From Suttonella ornithocola (GTDB lineage Bacteria; Pseudomonadota; Gammaproteobacteria; Cardiobacteriales; Cardiobacteriaceae): a stretch of DNA of 15,474 bases. The DNA lies in NCBI RefSeq assembly GCF_001889065.1, contig NZ_LWHB01000087.1, positions 1 through 15,474 on the forward strand. The letters run 5' to 3'. The notes under the pieces are model-generated. The model had not been told where the DNA came from. It was given only the letters and a program-made list of their open reading frames with translations, and did not search any database. A program made the position numbers and the translations under genes. Positions 1 to 6,158 of the stretch are shown here, piece by piece; position 1 is the first letter of the stretch, and each line of letters opens with the position of its first letter.

Positions 1-553
1 CTTGTTGCAACATTGCTAGCTGTCTAAAGCCTTGCCGAATGACTTTTTCATCATCAACATTAGCACCTATTGTCATTAAACCTCTTAGCGTAATTCTCTC
101 CATTTGGATAACGTCTTTAATTAACGCTAAAGCCGCCTCTGGAGAAACCCCGCTTTTGCTTTGTTCGCCGGATACATTTACTTGAACCAATGCCTCTATC
201 GTTTTATCTTCATACGCTAAACGATCTTGTAACTTTTTTGCCAAACGAAGACTGTCTAACGATTGGATACAATCTACCAATCCCACAACATCTTTTACCT
301 TATTCGTTTGTAAATGCCCAATTAAGTGAGTTTTATGAGGAAAAGCTTCTAATGCGGAATACTTTGCCTGAATTTCTTGTACCTTATTTTCTCCAATCAT
401 AGAGAAACCACAAGAAATTGCTTCAATAATTGCTTCTGGAGCAACCGTTTTTGTTACTGGCATCAAAAGAATTGATTGAGGATCTCTATTAGCTCGCTGA
501 GCAGCTGATACAATTTTTTTCTGTATGCATGCAATATTATCTTTAATGCTCAT
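1..553 (-). CDS. yggS: YggS/PLPHP-family pyridoxal-phosphate homeostasis protein (3' end outside window)
   Basis: The visible 184 codons match the N-terminal and central part of the YggS/PROSC/YlmE family. These are fold-type III PLP-binding proteins with no known enzymatic turnover that buffer PLP and affect amino-acid and B6 homeostasis in the cytoplasm. The PLP Schiff-base lysine is Lys35 in the segment MPVTKT. Other family hallmarks seen are GENKVQE, HLIGHLQTNKVK, VQVNVSGEQSKSG and LRGLMTIGA. The start ATG (551-553) lies inside the end of zur, so the two genes overlap by 11 bp and are probably translated in a coupled way. The family is usually about 230 residues, so roughly 45-50 residues lie beyond base 1. 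Family assignment is firm; the physiological role is known only by family. Confidence 0.93.
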   Translation of the reverse strand, partial: MSIKDNIACIQKKIVSAAQRANRDPQSILLMPVTKTVAPEAIIEAISCGFSMIGENKVQEIQAKYSALEAFPHKTHLIGHLQTNKVKDVVGLVDCIQSLDSLRLAKKLQDRLAYEDKTIEALVQVNVSGEQSKSGVSPEAALALIKDVIQMERITLRGLMTIGANVDDEKVIRQGFRQLAMLQQ

Positions 554-1007
554 GTGTATCCTCTTGGCAATCAGCACAAAGTCCAGCTAATACAATTGGA
601 TCTGAAGAAAGCAAAAAACCTTTATCTGAACAAAAATCCAATAATTCAGCGACAGGTTTATCTGCTGGTAATTCTTCCGTGCGACCGCACTCTCGGCAAT
701 TAGTAATGACACTGACATGCTCATGCGCAAATTCCTTACAAAGAACAAATCCATTCAATGATTCGGCACGATGTAATACCCCCATCTCAACCCAAAACTC
801 TAAAGCTCGATAAACAGTAGGTGGCGCAACTGGTGTTCCTCTCTGCTTTTGCAAATCTGTAAGTACATCATAAGCTTTTACGACATCAGGATAAGCCAAA
901 ACAAGCCTTAAAACTTGCTCACGAATACTGGTTAATCTTGCACCGCGCATTTGGCAATGCTTTTTTACTGCTGCCAATAGCTGTGTCTGTTCTTTTATTT
1001 CTTTCAT
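543..1007 (-). CDS. zur: Zinc uptake regulator Zur (Fur family)
   Basis: This is a Fur-family metalloregulator of 154 residues from the chosen start. Zur dimers bind zinc and repress zinc-uptake genes. The N-terminal winged helix holds the Zur-like recognition segment APPTVYRALEFWVEMG, followed by HRAESLNGFVLC, which resembles enterobacterial Zur more than Fur. The structural zinc site is CREC (C104, C107) plus CADC (C144, C147). A further Cys90 and the HEH (95-97) fit the regulatory zinc site. An in-frame TTG five codons upstream would give 159 residues, but ATG at 1005-1007 aligns better with the usual Zur N-terminus and has GGCGG about 9 bases before it. It overlaps yggS downstream by 11 bp. 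A palindrome sits just upstream and may be its own operator. Confidence 0.9.
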   Translation of the reverse strand: MKEIKEQTQLLAAVKKHCQMRGARLTSIREQVLRLVLAYPDVVKAYDVLTDLQKQRGTPVAPPTVYRALEFWVEMGVLHRAESLNGFVLCKEFAHEHVSVITNCRECGRTEELPADKPVAELLDFCSDKGFLLSSDPIVLAGLCADCQEDTHEH

Positions 1008-1028
1008 ATCAAGTACCGCCAAAAATCT

Positions 1029-1060
1029 CTTACCTAAAATTGCTAGGTAAGCATAGTATA
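1029..1060 (-). promoter_or_regulatory. Candidate zur promoter with palindromic operator
   Basis: A perfect inverted repeat, CTTACCTA (1029-1036) and TAGGTAAG (1044-1051) with a 7-base spacer, lies between the zur start and a good -10 hexamer TATACT (minus strand, 1055-1060). The -35 region is weak. A dyad covering the expected transcription start is a classic repressor position. Autoregulation by Zur is possible, but the sequence does not match the enterobacterial Zur box as I know it, so the binding protein is unassigned. There is no U-run, which argues against a terminator. Confidence 0.5.
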
Positions 1061-1174
1061 AAGAAAACTGAGACCATAAAGCGGAAAGTTTTAATCAAAT
1101 TTATCTAGATAAAAGAAACAAAAACCTGTAATGTTTTTAAATATAAAATAGACTTTCTGAATCTTATAAAAATA

Positions 1175-1636
1175 CTAAAAAATACGCTTATACCAAGGTT
1201 TATTTTTTCCAATTCCTTGCTTTTCTAAAAAGCTACCTAATTGCTTATCAGACCTCATAATATGCTGTACTAACCAATCTTTTAGATATAAAAGCAAATC
1301 ACTATTTACATGATGCTCACCTTGAGCTAATTTAAGTCTAACAGATTGTAATTGGGAAACTAGCTCATCGTGCTGCAATTTATGTTTTTCATATTCTTGA
1401 TAACCAAAAATCCGCATTAACGCTTCCTCTGTAGAAAAATGTGCCACTGTATACATTTCTAAATTCTCTAAAATTTCTGGAATTTCTTGAGGTGCTGTAC
1501 GCGTTAGAATAGCTTTGCATAACTGATTAATAATATCAATCAATTGCTGATGCTGATGATCGATATCTTCTACTTTAACTGATAATAAATCATTATCCCA
1601 TTCAATAAAATCTCTTGTTATCTTAACTGAAGTCAT
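1175..1636 (-). CDS. Bacteriohemerythrin (di-iron oxygen-binding protein)
   Basis: This is a single-domain hemerythrin of 153 residues, a cytoplasmic four-helix bundle that binds O2 reversibly at a di-iron site; family members act in oxygen storage, sensing or delivery. All ligand motifs are visible in order: W13 near the N-terminus, DIDHQHQQL, HFSTEEALM, HKLQHDEL and WLVQHIMRSDKQLG. The reading frame stays open 41 codons upstream, but that stretch is low-complexity AT-rich sequence with a promoter in it. ATG at 1634-1636 has a strong GAGGAG ribosome site, so it is the start. The gene stands alone, between zur and a 500-bp gene-free stretch. No clear terminator was seen between its stop and the zur promoter. 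Confidence 0.93.
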   Translation of the reverse strand: MTSVKITRDFIEWDNDLLSVKVEDIDHQHQQLIDIINQLCKAILTRTAPQEIPEILENLEMYTVAHFSTEEALMRIFGYQEYEKHKLQHDELVSQLQSVRLKLAQGEHHVNSDLLLYLKDWLVQHIMRSDKQLGSFLEKQGIGKNKPWYKRIF

Positions 1637-1664
1637 TATAGACTCCTCTTTATCAATATCTTTA

Positions 1665-1692
1665 ATTATATCTATAATTCTTTTATAAGCAA
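1665..1692 (-). promoter_or_regulatory. Hemerythrin promoter
   Basis: Reading on the minus strand, TTGCTT (1687-1692), a 16-base spacer and a perfect TATAAT (1665-1670) lie about 30 bases before the hemerythrin ATG, leaving a short leader that contains the GAGGAG site. The surrounding DNA is very AT-rich, so chance matches are likely. The spacing and position relative to the ribosome site make this the best candidate. Confidence 0.5.
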
Positions 1693-1717
1693 TAATATTA
1701 TTATAAAACCAATTACG

Positions 1718-1741
1718 TTCTATAATAATATTATTATAGAA
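1718..1741. promoter_or_regulatory. 24-bp perfect palindrome upstream of hemerythrin
   Basis: Bases 1718-1741 form an uninterrupted perfect palindrome whose left half is TTCTATAATAAT. A second copy of its core (AATAATATTATT, 1691-1702) touches the -35 hexamer of the hemerythrin promoter, so the two dyads are centred about 33 bp apart, near three helical turns. The arrangement suggests paired operators for a dimeric regulator. It does not match an FNR or Fur box. Low-complexity AT sequence is the alternative. Confidence 0.4.
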
Positions 1742-1918
1742 ATAGTCTTTTAAAAGCAAATATTATAAAAATATTTAAACTATTCATTATTATAGACAAT
1801 ACTCTATGCCATATCTTCATCAATGACTAAAAATATTAAAAAATTATAAAAATATAAATCCTTATAAATAAATTTTATTACTAATAATTGCTATATTTCC
1901 GTTGTGTTTTCCATTTCA

Positions 1919-2130
1919 TAGTGAAAGTCTACTAGAATGGCTACAATGTTAAGATAAATAGATAAATAGATAAATAGATAAATAGATAAATAGATAAATA
2001 GATAAATAGATAAATAGATAAATAGATAAATAGATAAATAGATAAATAGATAAAATAAGCAAACATACTTTACTGGAATAAAGATTTAATTTCCGTAACT
2101 TTTTTATTAGACTTTGACGATAGAAGTATT
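1919..2130. repeat. Dispersed repeat, copy A (carries the octanucleotide tract)
   Basis: This stretch is homologous to 5441-5555. Shared blocks in the same order are CTACTAGAAT, GTTAAGATA, CATACTTTACTGGAATAA, CTAATTTC/TTAATTTCCGTAAC and TTTTATTAG. Copy A is longer because the 14-base segment between the GTTAA and AGCAAACATAC blocks has expanded into the GATAAATA array. The minus-strand frame through both copies stays open, but most differences between copies change the amino acid, so coding is unlikely. It is probably the remnant of a mobile or intergenic repeat family. This copy and the flanking AT-rich DNA fill most of the 1760-2280 gene-free interval. Confidence 0.7.
1953..2054. repeat. 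Octanucleotide tandem repeat (GATAAATA) x12.75
   Basis: There are twelve perfect head-to-tail copies of GATAAATA starting at 1953, plus six more bases, with no interruptions. A perfect array of this unit length is prone to copy-number change by slipped-strand mispairing. The unit length is not a multiple of three, so copy-number change would shift any reading frame through it. The only frame it lies in (minus strand, 1949-2134) encodes a repetitive IYLFIYLS stretch and has no recognisable product. Confidence 0.97.
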
Positions 2131-2188
2131 TCATCTTGCATTTAATTAAATTTTACATAAAGAAGGTATCAAGCAGGTTTTTAATATA

Positions 2189-2219
2189 TAGTAGTTCATA
2201 TCTACTAACTATCTATAAT
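2189..2219 (+). promoter_or_regulatory. Possible promoter of the outer-membrane pseudogene
   Basis: A perfect -10 hexamer TATAAT is at 2214-2219. An inverted repeat TAGTAG (2189-2194) / CTACTA (2202-2207) covers the place where the -35 element should be, and no good -35 is present. Downstream, a 15-codon reading frame (ATG 2237) ends in TGA overlapping the ATG at 2281. Confidence 0.3.
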
Positions 2220-2280
2220 CGTTGCTACTTATCGCTATGAAAAAATATCACTCCCAACAAGCTTCTTATTTTTCTTTTTT

Positions 2281-3233
2281 ATGACTACCAGTATGGATAA
2301 AAAACTCTTTCTACTTTCATTCTTATACTTACCACTATATATCCATTCAGAAGATAACTGGTTAGATAAAACCCATAATAAATTTTCTGAAACACTGGAT
2401 AAAACAGCAGCATCTATCAATAGCTGGTTCGGTGAAAACACCCAAAACGCTGATGCCGAATTACGAATTTTGCTAGACAACGGTTGGAATCGATATGATG
2501 GCTATAGTATTCATCCTAAAATTCGTGGAAAAATTAAATTACCTGCGCTACAAAATCAACTACATATCGTCTTTGGTAATGAAGCTTTAGATAATCAATT
2601 TGAAAATTCAGCAGAAATTTTTTCTCAAGGCGATACAAGCCACTATAATGATAAAATTTATATTAAAAAACAAACACGTCAAGATAACGCTTCTATTGCT
2701 TTACAATATCAATTTAGCTCAAACCCGCAGAATTAGATGCCAGAGCAAGCATAGACATTCGCTCTGGAGGAGATGTTTATTTCAAGCTTAAAGCACAAAA
2801 AAATTGGTTTTTCTATCAGGATAACTATCAATTAAAAGCAGAACAAATTTATCGCTATGGTATTCAAAGTAAGCATCTTCTTAAAACCAATATAGAATTT
2901 CGTCAAAATAAAGAAGAAGAACCTTTTATAAGCAATCAGCTCTCTCTACAATACACTAATGATAATCATAAAGATCAATAGAGCTGGGGAAATGGCTTAT
3001 ATCGCGAACACCCGCTTACTACAGATAGCTGGTTCAACTATGGTATCTACACAGGCGGACATATTGAATACTATAAAGCAGACTTAAATACTTATGGTCC
3101 TTTTGCCGGTTGGCGAAAAGATATTTATCACGACTGGATATTCGTACAAACAAAACTGACATACTATAATGACAAAAAATCAGATAGACATCATAACTTA
3201 GCTGTGATGCTGCGCTTAGAAGTACATTTTTGA
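2281..3233 (+). pseudogene. Decayed outer-membrane beta-barrel protein gene
   Basis: Read through its lesions, this locus encodes about 317 residues: a signal peptide (MDKKLFLLSFLYLPLYIHS, second in-frame ATG at 2293), then a polar chain of alternating strands ending in LAVMLRLEVHF. A C-terminal phenylalanine after a short strand is the usual signature of Omp85-assembled barrels. Two lesions are visible. The first is a -1 type shift near 2717-2724, where TCAAACCC appears to have lost one A: the first frame ends at 2736, while the frame giving KPAELDARASIDIRSGGD continues. The second is an in-frame TAG at 2979-2981 between NDNHKDQ and SWGNGLYREH. Residues on either side of both lesions still read as one protein, so the decay is recent. 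It resembles a conserved uncharacterised outer-membrane family that I cannot name. Function unknown. Confidence 0.8.
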
Positions 3234-3349
3234 GTCAATTATCTGATATAAAGATTTAAATTATCTGCTATTTAAAAAATCTAGTAGGTAATTTTATTTC
3301 AAATAAGCTAGACCATTTTTTGAATAGCTTTCTTCATAAGGAGCTTTCG

Positions 3350-4564
3350 ATGCTACAACGCAATTACTTCCAATCAGTCTCTTTCATTGCACTTATCGCT
3401 GCAATGATGGGATTAACAGCTTTTACTATAGACGCCATGCTACCTGCATTTGGAGAAATGACCAAAGCTTTTTCTTTACCTAAAAACCAAGCAAATAAAA
3501 TTCAATATGTTGTTTTTGCTTATATGTTTGGTTTTGCTACTATGCAACCGATATTTGGTTTTTTAGGCGATGCTTTAGGGAGAAAATGGACTTTAATATC
3601 AGGAATTGGGCTTTTTGTCATTGCCTCCGCTGCTGTATTTTTTATCAATGAGTTTAAATGGCTTCTTGTCGCGCGATTCGTGCAAGGCATGGGGCTTGCT
3701 GCCCCTAGAGTGCTGTCCACAGCCATTGTAAGAGATGTCGCTTCTGGTCGAGAAATGGCAAGGATTATGTCCTATGCGGTAATGGTTTTTATGATTGTTC
3801 CAATGTTAGCGCCCAGTATTGGACAATTAACCATGCAAGCTGGTGGTTGGCATGCTATCTTTAGGTTATTCGTGTTTGCTGGTCTATTGGTAATCATTTG
3901 GATTTTATATCAATTACCAGAAACGCTAATACCAGAGGAAAGGGCCAGATTAAATATCAAAAGTATAAAAGCTGCTTTCATCCAATGCTTGGGACATTCA
4001 GCAACTGTTATTCAACTAATTATTATTGGTATGATTTTTGCCATGACAATGACCTATATAGGACAAGCCGAACAAATTTTTGGTCGAGATATTTATCATC
4101 TAGGTGATAAATTTCCGCTGATATTTGCTCTTAATTTTAGCGGACTCATTGCTGCAAGCTTTTTAAATTCACGCTGGGTTTTATTACATGGCATGCAACG
4201 TATCATTCGAATCGCAACCTTAGCAATGTCAGCAAATGCAATTATTTTAGTTTTTCTTTCATGGATATATGCGGGAATTCCTCCTTTATGGTTTTTTCTA
4301 CCTTTATTGATTACTCACTTCTTTTTTCAAGGGCTTTTAATGCCTAATCTAAATACTTTAATTCTTGTTCCACACCGTAATATTGCGGGGACTGCTTCCG
4401 CTATTATTGGTGCAGGAATGACAATTATTGGCGCAGTTCTCGGTGGACAAATTGCATCACACTTTAATGCAACACTCTATCCACTTACTTTAGGTTTAAT
4501 GGTATTAAGTTTAGGCATTACTTTTTTATATCGCCTAGCAGAACGCCTAGGAATAGATGAATAA
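3350..4564 (+). CDS. Bcr/CflA-family MFS drug efflux transporter
   Basis: This is a 12-helix major facilitator protein of 404 residues, predicted to export drugs by proton antiport across the inner membrane. The first helix contains TIDAMLPAFGEM, the Bcr/CflA form of the STDMYLPALP motif. The loop between helices 2 and 3 carries motif A as GFLGDALGRKW, and helix 4 starts with RFVQGMGLAAPRVLSTAIVRD, also typical of this branch. The start is the ATG at 3350, preceded by a perfect AAGGAG six bases upstream; an in-frame ATG at 3320 has no ribosome site. The substrate cannot be told from sequence. It is a single gene between the outer-membrane pseudogene and aroK. No strong terminator was seen after it. 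Confidence 0.9.
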   Translation: MLQRNYFQSVSFIALIAAMMGLTAFTIDAMLPAFGEMTKAFSLPKNQANKIQYVVFAYMFGFATMQPIFGFLGDALGRKWTLISGIGLFVIASAAVFFINEFKWLLVARFVQGMGLAAPRVLSTAIVRDVASGREMARIMSYAVMVFMIVPMLAPSIGQLTMQAGGWHAIFRLFVFAGLLVIIWILYQLPETLIPEERARLNIKSIKAAFIQCLGHSATVIQLIIIGMIFAMTMTYIGQAEQIFGRDIYHLGDKFPLIFALNFSGLIAASFLNSRWVLLHGMQRIIRIATLAMSANAIILVFLSWIYAGIPPLWFFLPLLITHFFFQGLLMPNLNTLILVPHRNIAGTASAIIGAGMTIIGAVLGGQIASHFNATLYPLTLGLMVLSLGITFLYRLAERLGIDE

Positions 4565-4625
4565 AATTTATCTTTTAATTATTCTAGCCCGCTATAGCCT
4601 GAGAGTATGATAGTTATAAGAAATT

Positions 4626-4638
4626 AGCTATAATAGCT
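4626..4638 (+). promoter_or_regulatory. Candidate aroK -10 region within a small palindrome
   Basis: A TATAAT hexamer at 4629-4634 sits inside the dyad AGCTATAATAGCT, 25 bases before the aroK ATG. The -35 region is poor. This would give aroK a short leader independent of the upstream transporter gene. Confidence 0.4.
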
Positions 4639-4658
4639 TAATTTTCTTTGAGTAAGCC

Positions 4659-5192
4659 ATGTTTCGAAAAATTGTACTAATTGGTCCAATGGGGGCTGGA
4701 AAAACATCGTTAGGAAAACGATTAGCACATCGTCTACATTGGCAATTTTTTGATACTGACCATGTAATTATCAATAAAACAGGGGCAGACATTCCCTTAA
4801 TATTTGAGCGAGAGGGGGAAACTGGTTTTCGTAAACGTGAGCATCAAGCCCTTAAAGAAATATTAGAAACACCTATTGATGCCGTAGTAGCTTGCGGTGG
4901 TGGAATTGTTATTACACCTGAAAATCGTAGTCTAATTATGGGTCAAGCACTGGTTGTATTCTTAGATGTTTCTGTAGAGAGACAACTGCAAAGAATTGGA
5001 ATGGATAAAAATCGCCCTCTTGTTCATGCACCTGATAAAAGAGAGCGCCTTCAAAAGCTTCGAGACGAACGTTTAGGATTATATGAAGGACTTGCTGATA
5101 TAAGAATCAATACAGACACGAATAATTTTACAATTTCATTTAATCGATTACTAAACAACGTTAGAGAATTTATCCGAACCAATGTTCCTTAA
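4659..5192 (+). CDS. aroK: Shikimate kinase AroK
   Basis: This cytoplasmic kinase phosphorylates shikimate to shikimate 3-phosphate with ATP, step five of the aromatic amino-acid (chorismate) pathway. Its 177 residues match the family length. Visible motifs are the Walker A loop GPMGAGKTSLG (9-19), the Mg/shikimate DTD (32-34), FRKRE with the substrate arginine (about 58), the GGG shikimate-binding turn (80-82), the lid arginine in KNRPL (119) and RDERLGLYEG (138) for nucleotide binding. No key residue is missing. The ribosome site is weak (GAGTAA). In many proteobacteria aroB follows immediately. Here the gene is followed by a repeat-rich stretch instead, so linkage to aroB is broken or lies elsewhere. 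Confidence 0.96.
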   Translation: MFRKIVLIGPMGAGKTSLGKRLAHRLHWQFFDTDHVIINKTGADIPLIFEREGETGFRKREHQALKEILETPIDAVVACGGGIVITPENRSLIMGQALVVFLDVSVERQLQRIGMDKNRPLVHAPDKRERLQKLRDERLGLYEGLADIRINTDTNNFTISFNRLLNNVREFIRTNVP

Positions 5193-5327
5193 CATTTTTC
5201 GGACCGAACTTCTTTCTACATAAATAAAGCAGTTATAGTAAATATTTTTAACTCGCATACAGCGTTGGTTTGTCTTTACAGTCAGCAGCTGGTCATTTTA
5301 TATGCGAGCTGAACTTATTCAGCTATA
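5193..5327. other. Non-coding interval with nested hairpins after aroK
   Basis: No gene is visible. Two dyads are present: CTCGCATA (5252-5259) with TATGCGAG (5301-5308), and AGCTGAA (5307-5313) with TTCAGCT (5318-5324) over a 4-base loop. Neither is followed by a U-run, so they are not convincing intrinsic terminators. They adjoin the inverted-repeat element that starts at 5328 and may belong to the same repeat-derived DNA. Confidence 0.4.
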
Positions 5328-5432
5328 TATAGCAGGGCTCCAAAAAATGCATACCGCACTTAGAGATAGGATGCTGTTTTCAAGGTGGATATTGGGTTAA
5401 CGTTGTATGCATTTTTTGGAAAGTTGGCTATA
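5328..5432. repeat. 105-bp MITE-like inverted-repeat element
   Basis: The ends are TATAGC (5328-5333) and GCTATA (5427-5432). Inside them is a perfect 16-bp inverted repeat, TCCAAAAAATGCATAC (5339-5354) against its complement at 5405-5420, separated by a 50-base centre. The terminal TA dinucleotides recall Tc1/IS630-type elements that duplicate TA, but this is inference. No coding capacity is recognised in the centre. It directly precedes copy B of the dispersed repeat and could be one end of a larger decayed element. Confidence 0.55.
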
Positions 5433-5440
5433 GACACAAT

Positions 5441-5555
5441 ATAGTAAAAGACTACTAGAATAGTTATAGTGTTAAGATAGATGAATAAAGTAAGTACACA
5501 TACTTTACTGGAATAACCATCTAATTTCTGTAACTCTTTTATTAGCCTTTTATTA
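5441..5555. repeat. Dispersed repeat, copy B (unexpanded)
   Basis: This is homologous to 1919-2130, with roughly three-quarters of bases identical by eye outside the tandem array. Where copy A holds 12.75 GATAAATA units, copy B has only GATAGATGAATAAA, which can be read as about 1.75 degenerate units and looks like the ancestral seed of the array. The long minus-strand frame through here (5360-5662) encodes no recognisable protein. Confidence 0.7.
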
Positions 5556-5559
5556 TAGA

Positions 5560-5704
5560 CAGTTACCCAAGGACAAATACGGGAATAAAATTCCGGATAC
5601 TGATAGACCACACTCAAATAAGTACAAAAAAGGAAGAAGTAGCCAATAACTTTGGTATCCATTTCACTACTGTTCAGAAGTGGAAAATGCGTGATTGCCT
5701 TTAG
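5560..5704 (+). pseudogene. Broken helix-turn-helix fragment, probably transposase N-terminus
   Basis: One frame reads QLPKDKYGNKIPDTDRPHSN and then, after a slip at the A6 run (5626-5631), the next frame reads KKEEVANNFGIHFTTVQKWK and ends at TAG (5702-5704). The second part has the spacing of a helix-turn-helix as found at the start of IS630/IS481-type transposases. No start codon or catalytic domain remains, and the fragment stops where the IS5-type remnant begins. Similarity is by eye only, so family assignment is tentative. Confidence 0.4.
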
Positions 5705-5708
5705 CCTA

Positions 5709-6024
5709 CTGAGACTTTTGCAAAGGTCTCAACCCAAAATAGCTCGCGCATTTGCCAGCAAACTTACGATGTAATGTCCCAATGACAACAGTTTGTTGCG
5801 GGCTTTCTATACTTGACTCAGCGCTTGGCTTCTGCTGGCTTTTTCTATGATGCCGTCTTTTAATCCTCTTTCTCGTAAGCGTTGGCGGTTTGCTTGGCTG
5901 CTATAGCCTTTGTCGGCATAGACAATTGTACCTGCGTTTAGGTTTTCTAGTAATGGCTCAAGGTGTTGGCTTTCATGCTCGTTAGCACTGCTGAGGTGCA
6001 GCTGTTCGATATAGCCGTCTTGGT
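5709..6024 (-). mobile_element. IS5-family (IS1106-like) transposase remnant
   Basis: Only the C-terminal part of the transposase survives. The reading frame gives DQDGYIEQLHLSSANEHE, then VYADKGYSSQANRQRLRERG, with the DKGY aspartate of the DDE triad, then GLKDGIIEKASRSQ. It then meets an in-frame TAG and shifts frame, after which GTLHRKFAGKCASYFG, normally near the end of this family, can still be read. The region bearing the catalytic glutamate is lost. The N-terminal half is absent: the frame is cut exactly at the terminal repeat of the 134-bp element at 6025. The low-coordinate end has CTGAGACTTTTGCA (5709-5722), a diverged form of the same terminal repeat. The element is inactive. Confidence 0.85.
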
Positions 6025-6158
6025 CTGAGACCTTTGCAAAATTCCGTTTTATACTAATTTTTGCTACTAGTAGAACAATTAACACCATGATTTTAATATG
6101 TTTTCAAAATTTAAAAAATTGAAATTTCTCTATTTTATGTTTTTTGCAAAGGTCTCAG
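6025..6158. mobile_element. 134-bp MITE-like element with IS5-type terminal repeats
   Basis: The element starts with CTGAGACCTTTGCAAAA (6025-6041) and ends with its exact complement (6142-6158), a perfect 17-bp terminal inverted repeat. The interior is very AT-rich and has no coding capacity of its own. The same terminal sequence borders the transposase remnant next to it, so the element was probably mobilised by that transposase family. It also supplies an ATG that fuses in frame to the remnant, making an artificial 93-codon frame (5807-6088). No clear target duplication is seen, perhaps because one flank is itself IS sequence. Confidence 0.75.

Noticed and set aside
190..402. Plus-strand 70-codon frame
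   Set aside because: It is antisense to the clearly coding yggS frame and has no family resemblance.
1637..1759. N-terminal extension of hemerythrin (194-residue version)
   Set aside because: The extension is low-complexity and covers the promoter; the GAGGAG site clearly serves the ATG at 1636.
1953..2054. CRISPR array
   Set aside because: The units are 8 bases with no spacers, and no cas genes are nearby.
1949..2134. Minus-strand open frame with IYLFIYLS repeats as a repeat-containing membrane peptide
   Set aside because: It is produced by the tandem array; the homologous frame in the second repeat copy differs mostly by non-synonymous changes and no ribosome site is present.
2985..3020. 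Homology between the outer-membrane pseudogene and the 6159-6371 stub (shared YREHPL)
   Set aside because: The match is limited to about six residues; surrounding residues and lengths do not align.
5307..5324. Terminator for aroK
   Set aside because: The stem is only moderately stable and there is no U-run after it.
5360..5662. 100-codon minus-strand gene
   Set aside because: It runs across the inverted-repeat element, the dispersed repeat and the HTH fragment, has no recognisable domain, and is best explained as AT-rich repeat DNA.
5807..6088. Intact 93-residue transposase-like protein
   Set aside because: Its first ~20 codons come from the 134-bp element and it ends at a premature TAG; it is a chimera of two mobile remnants.
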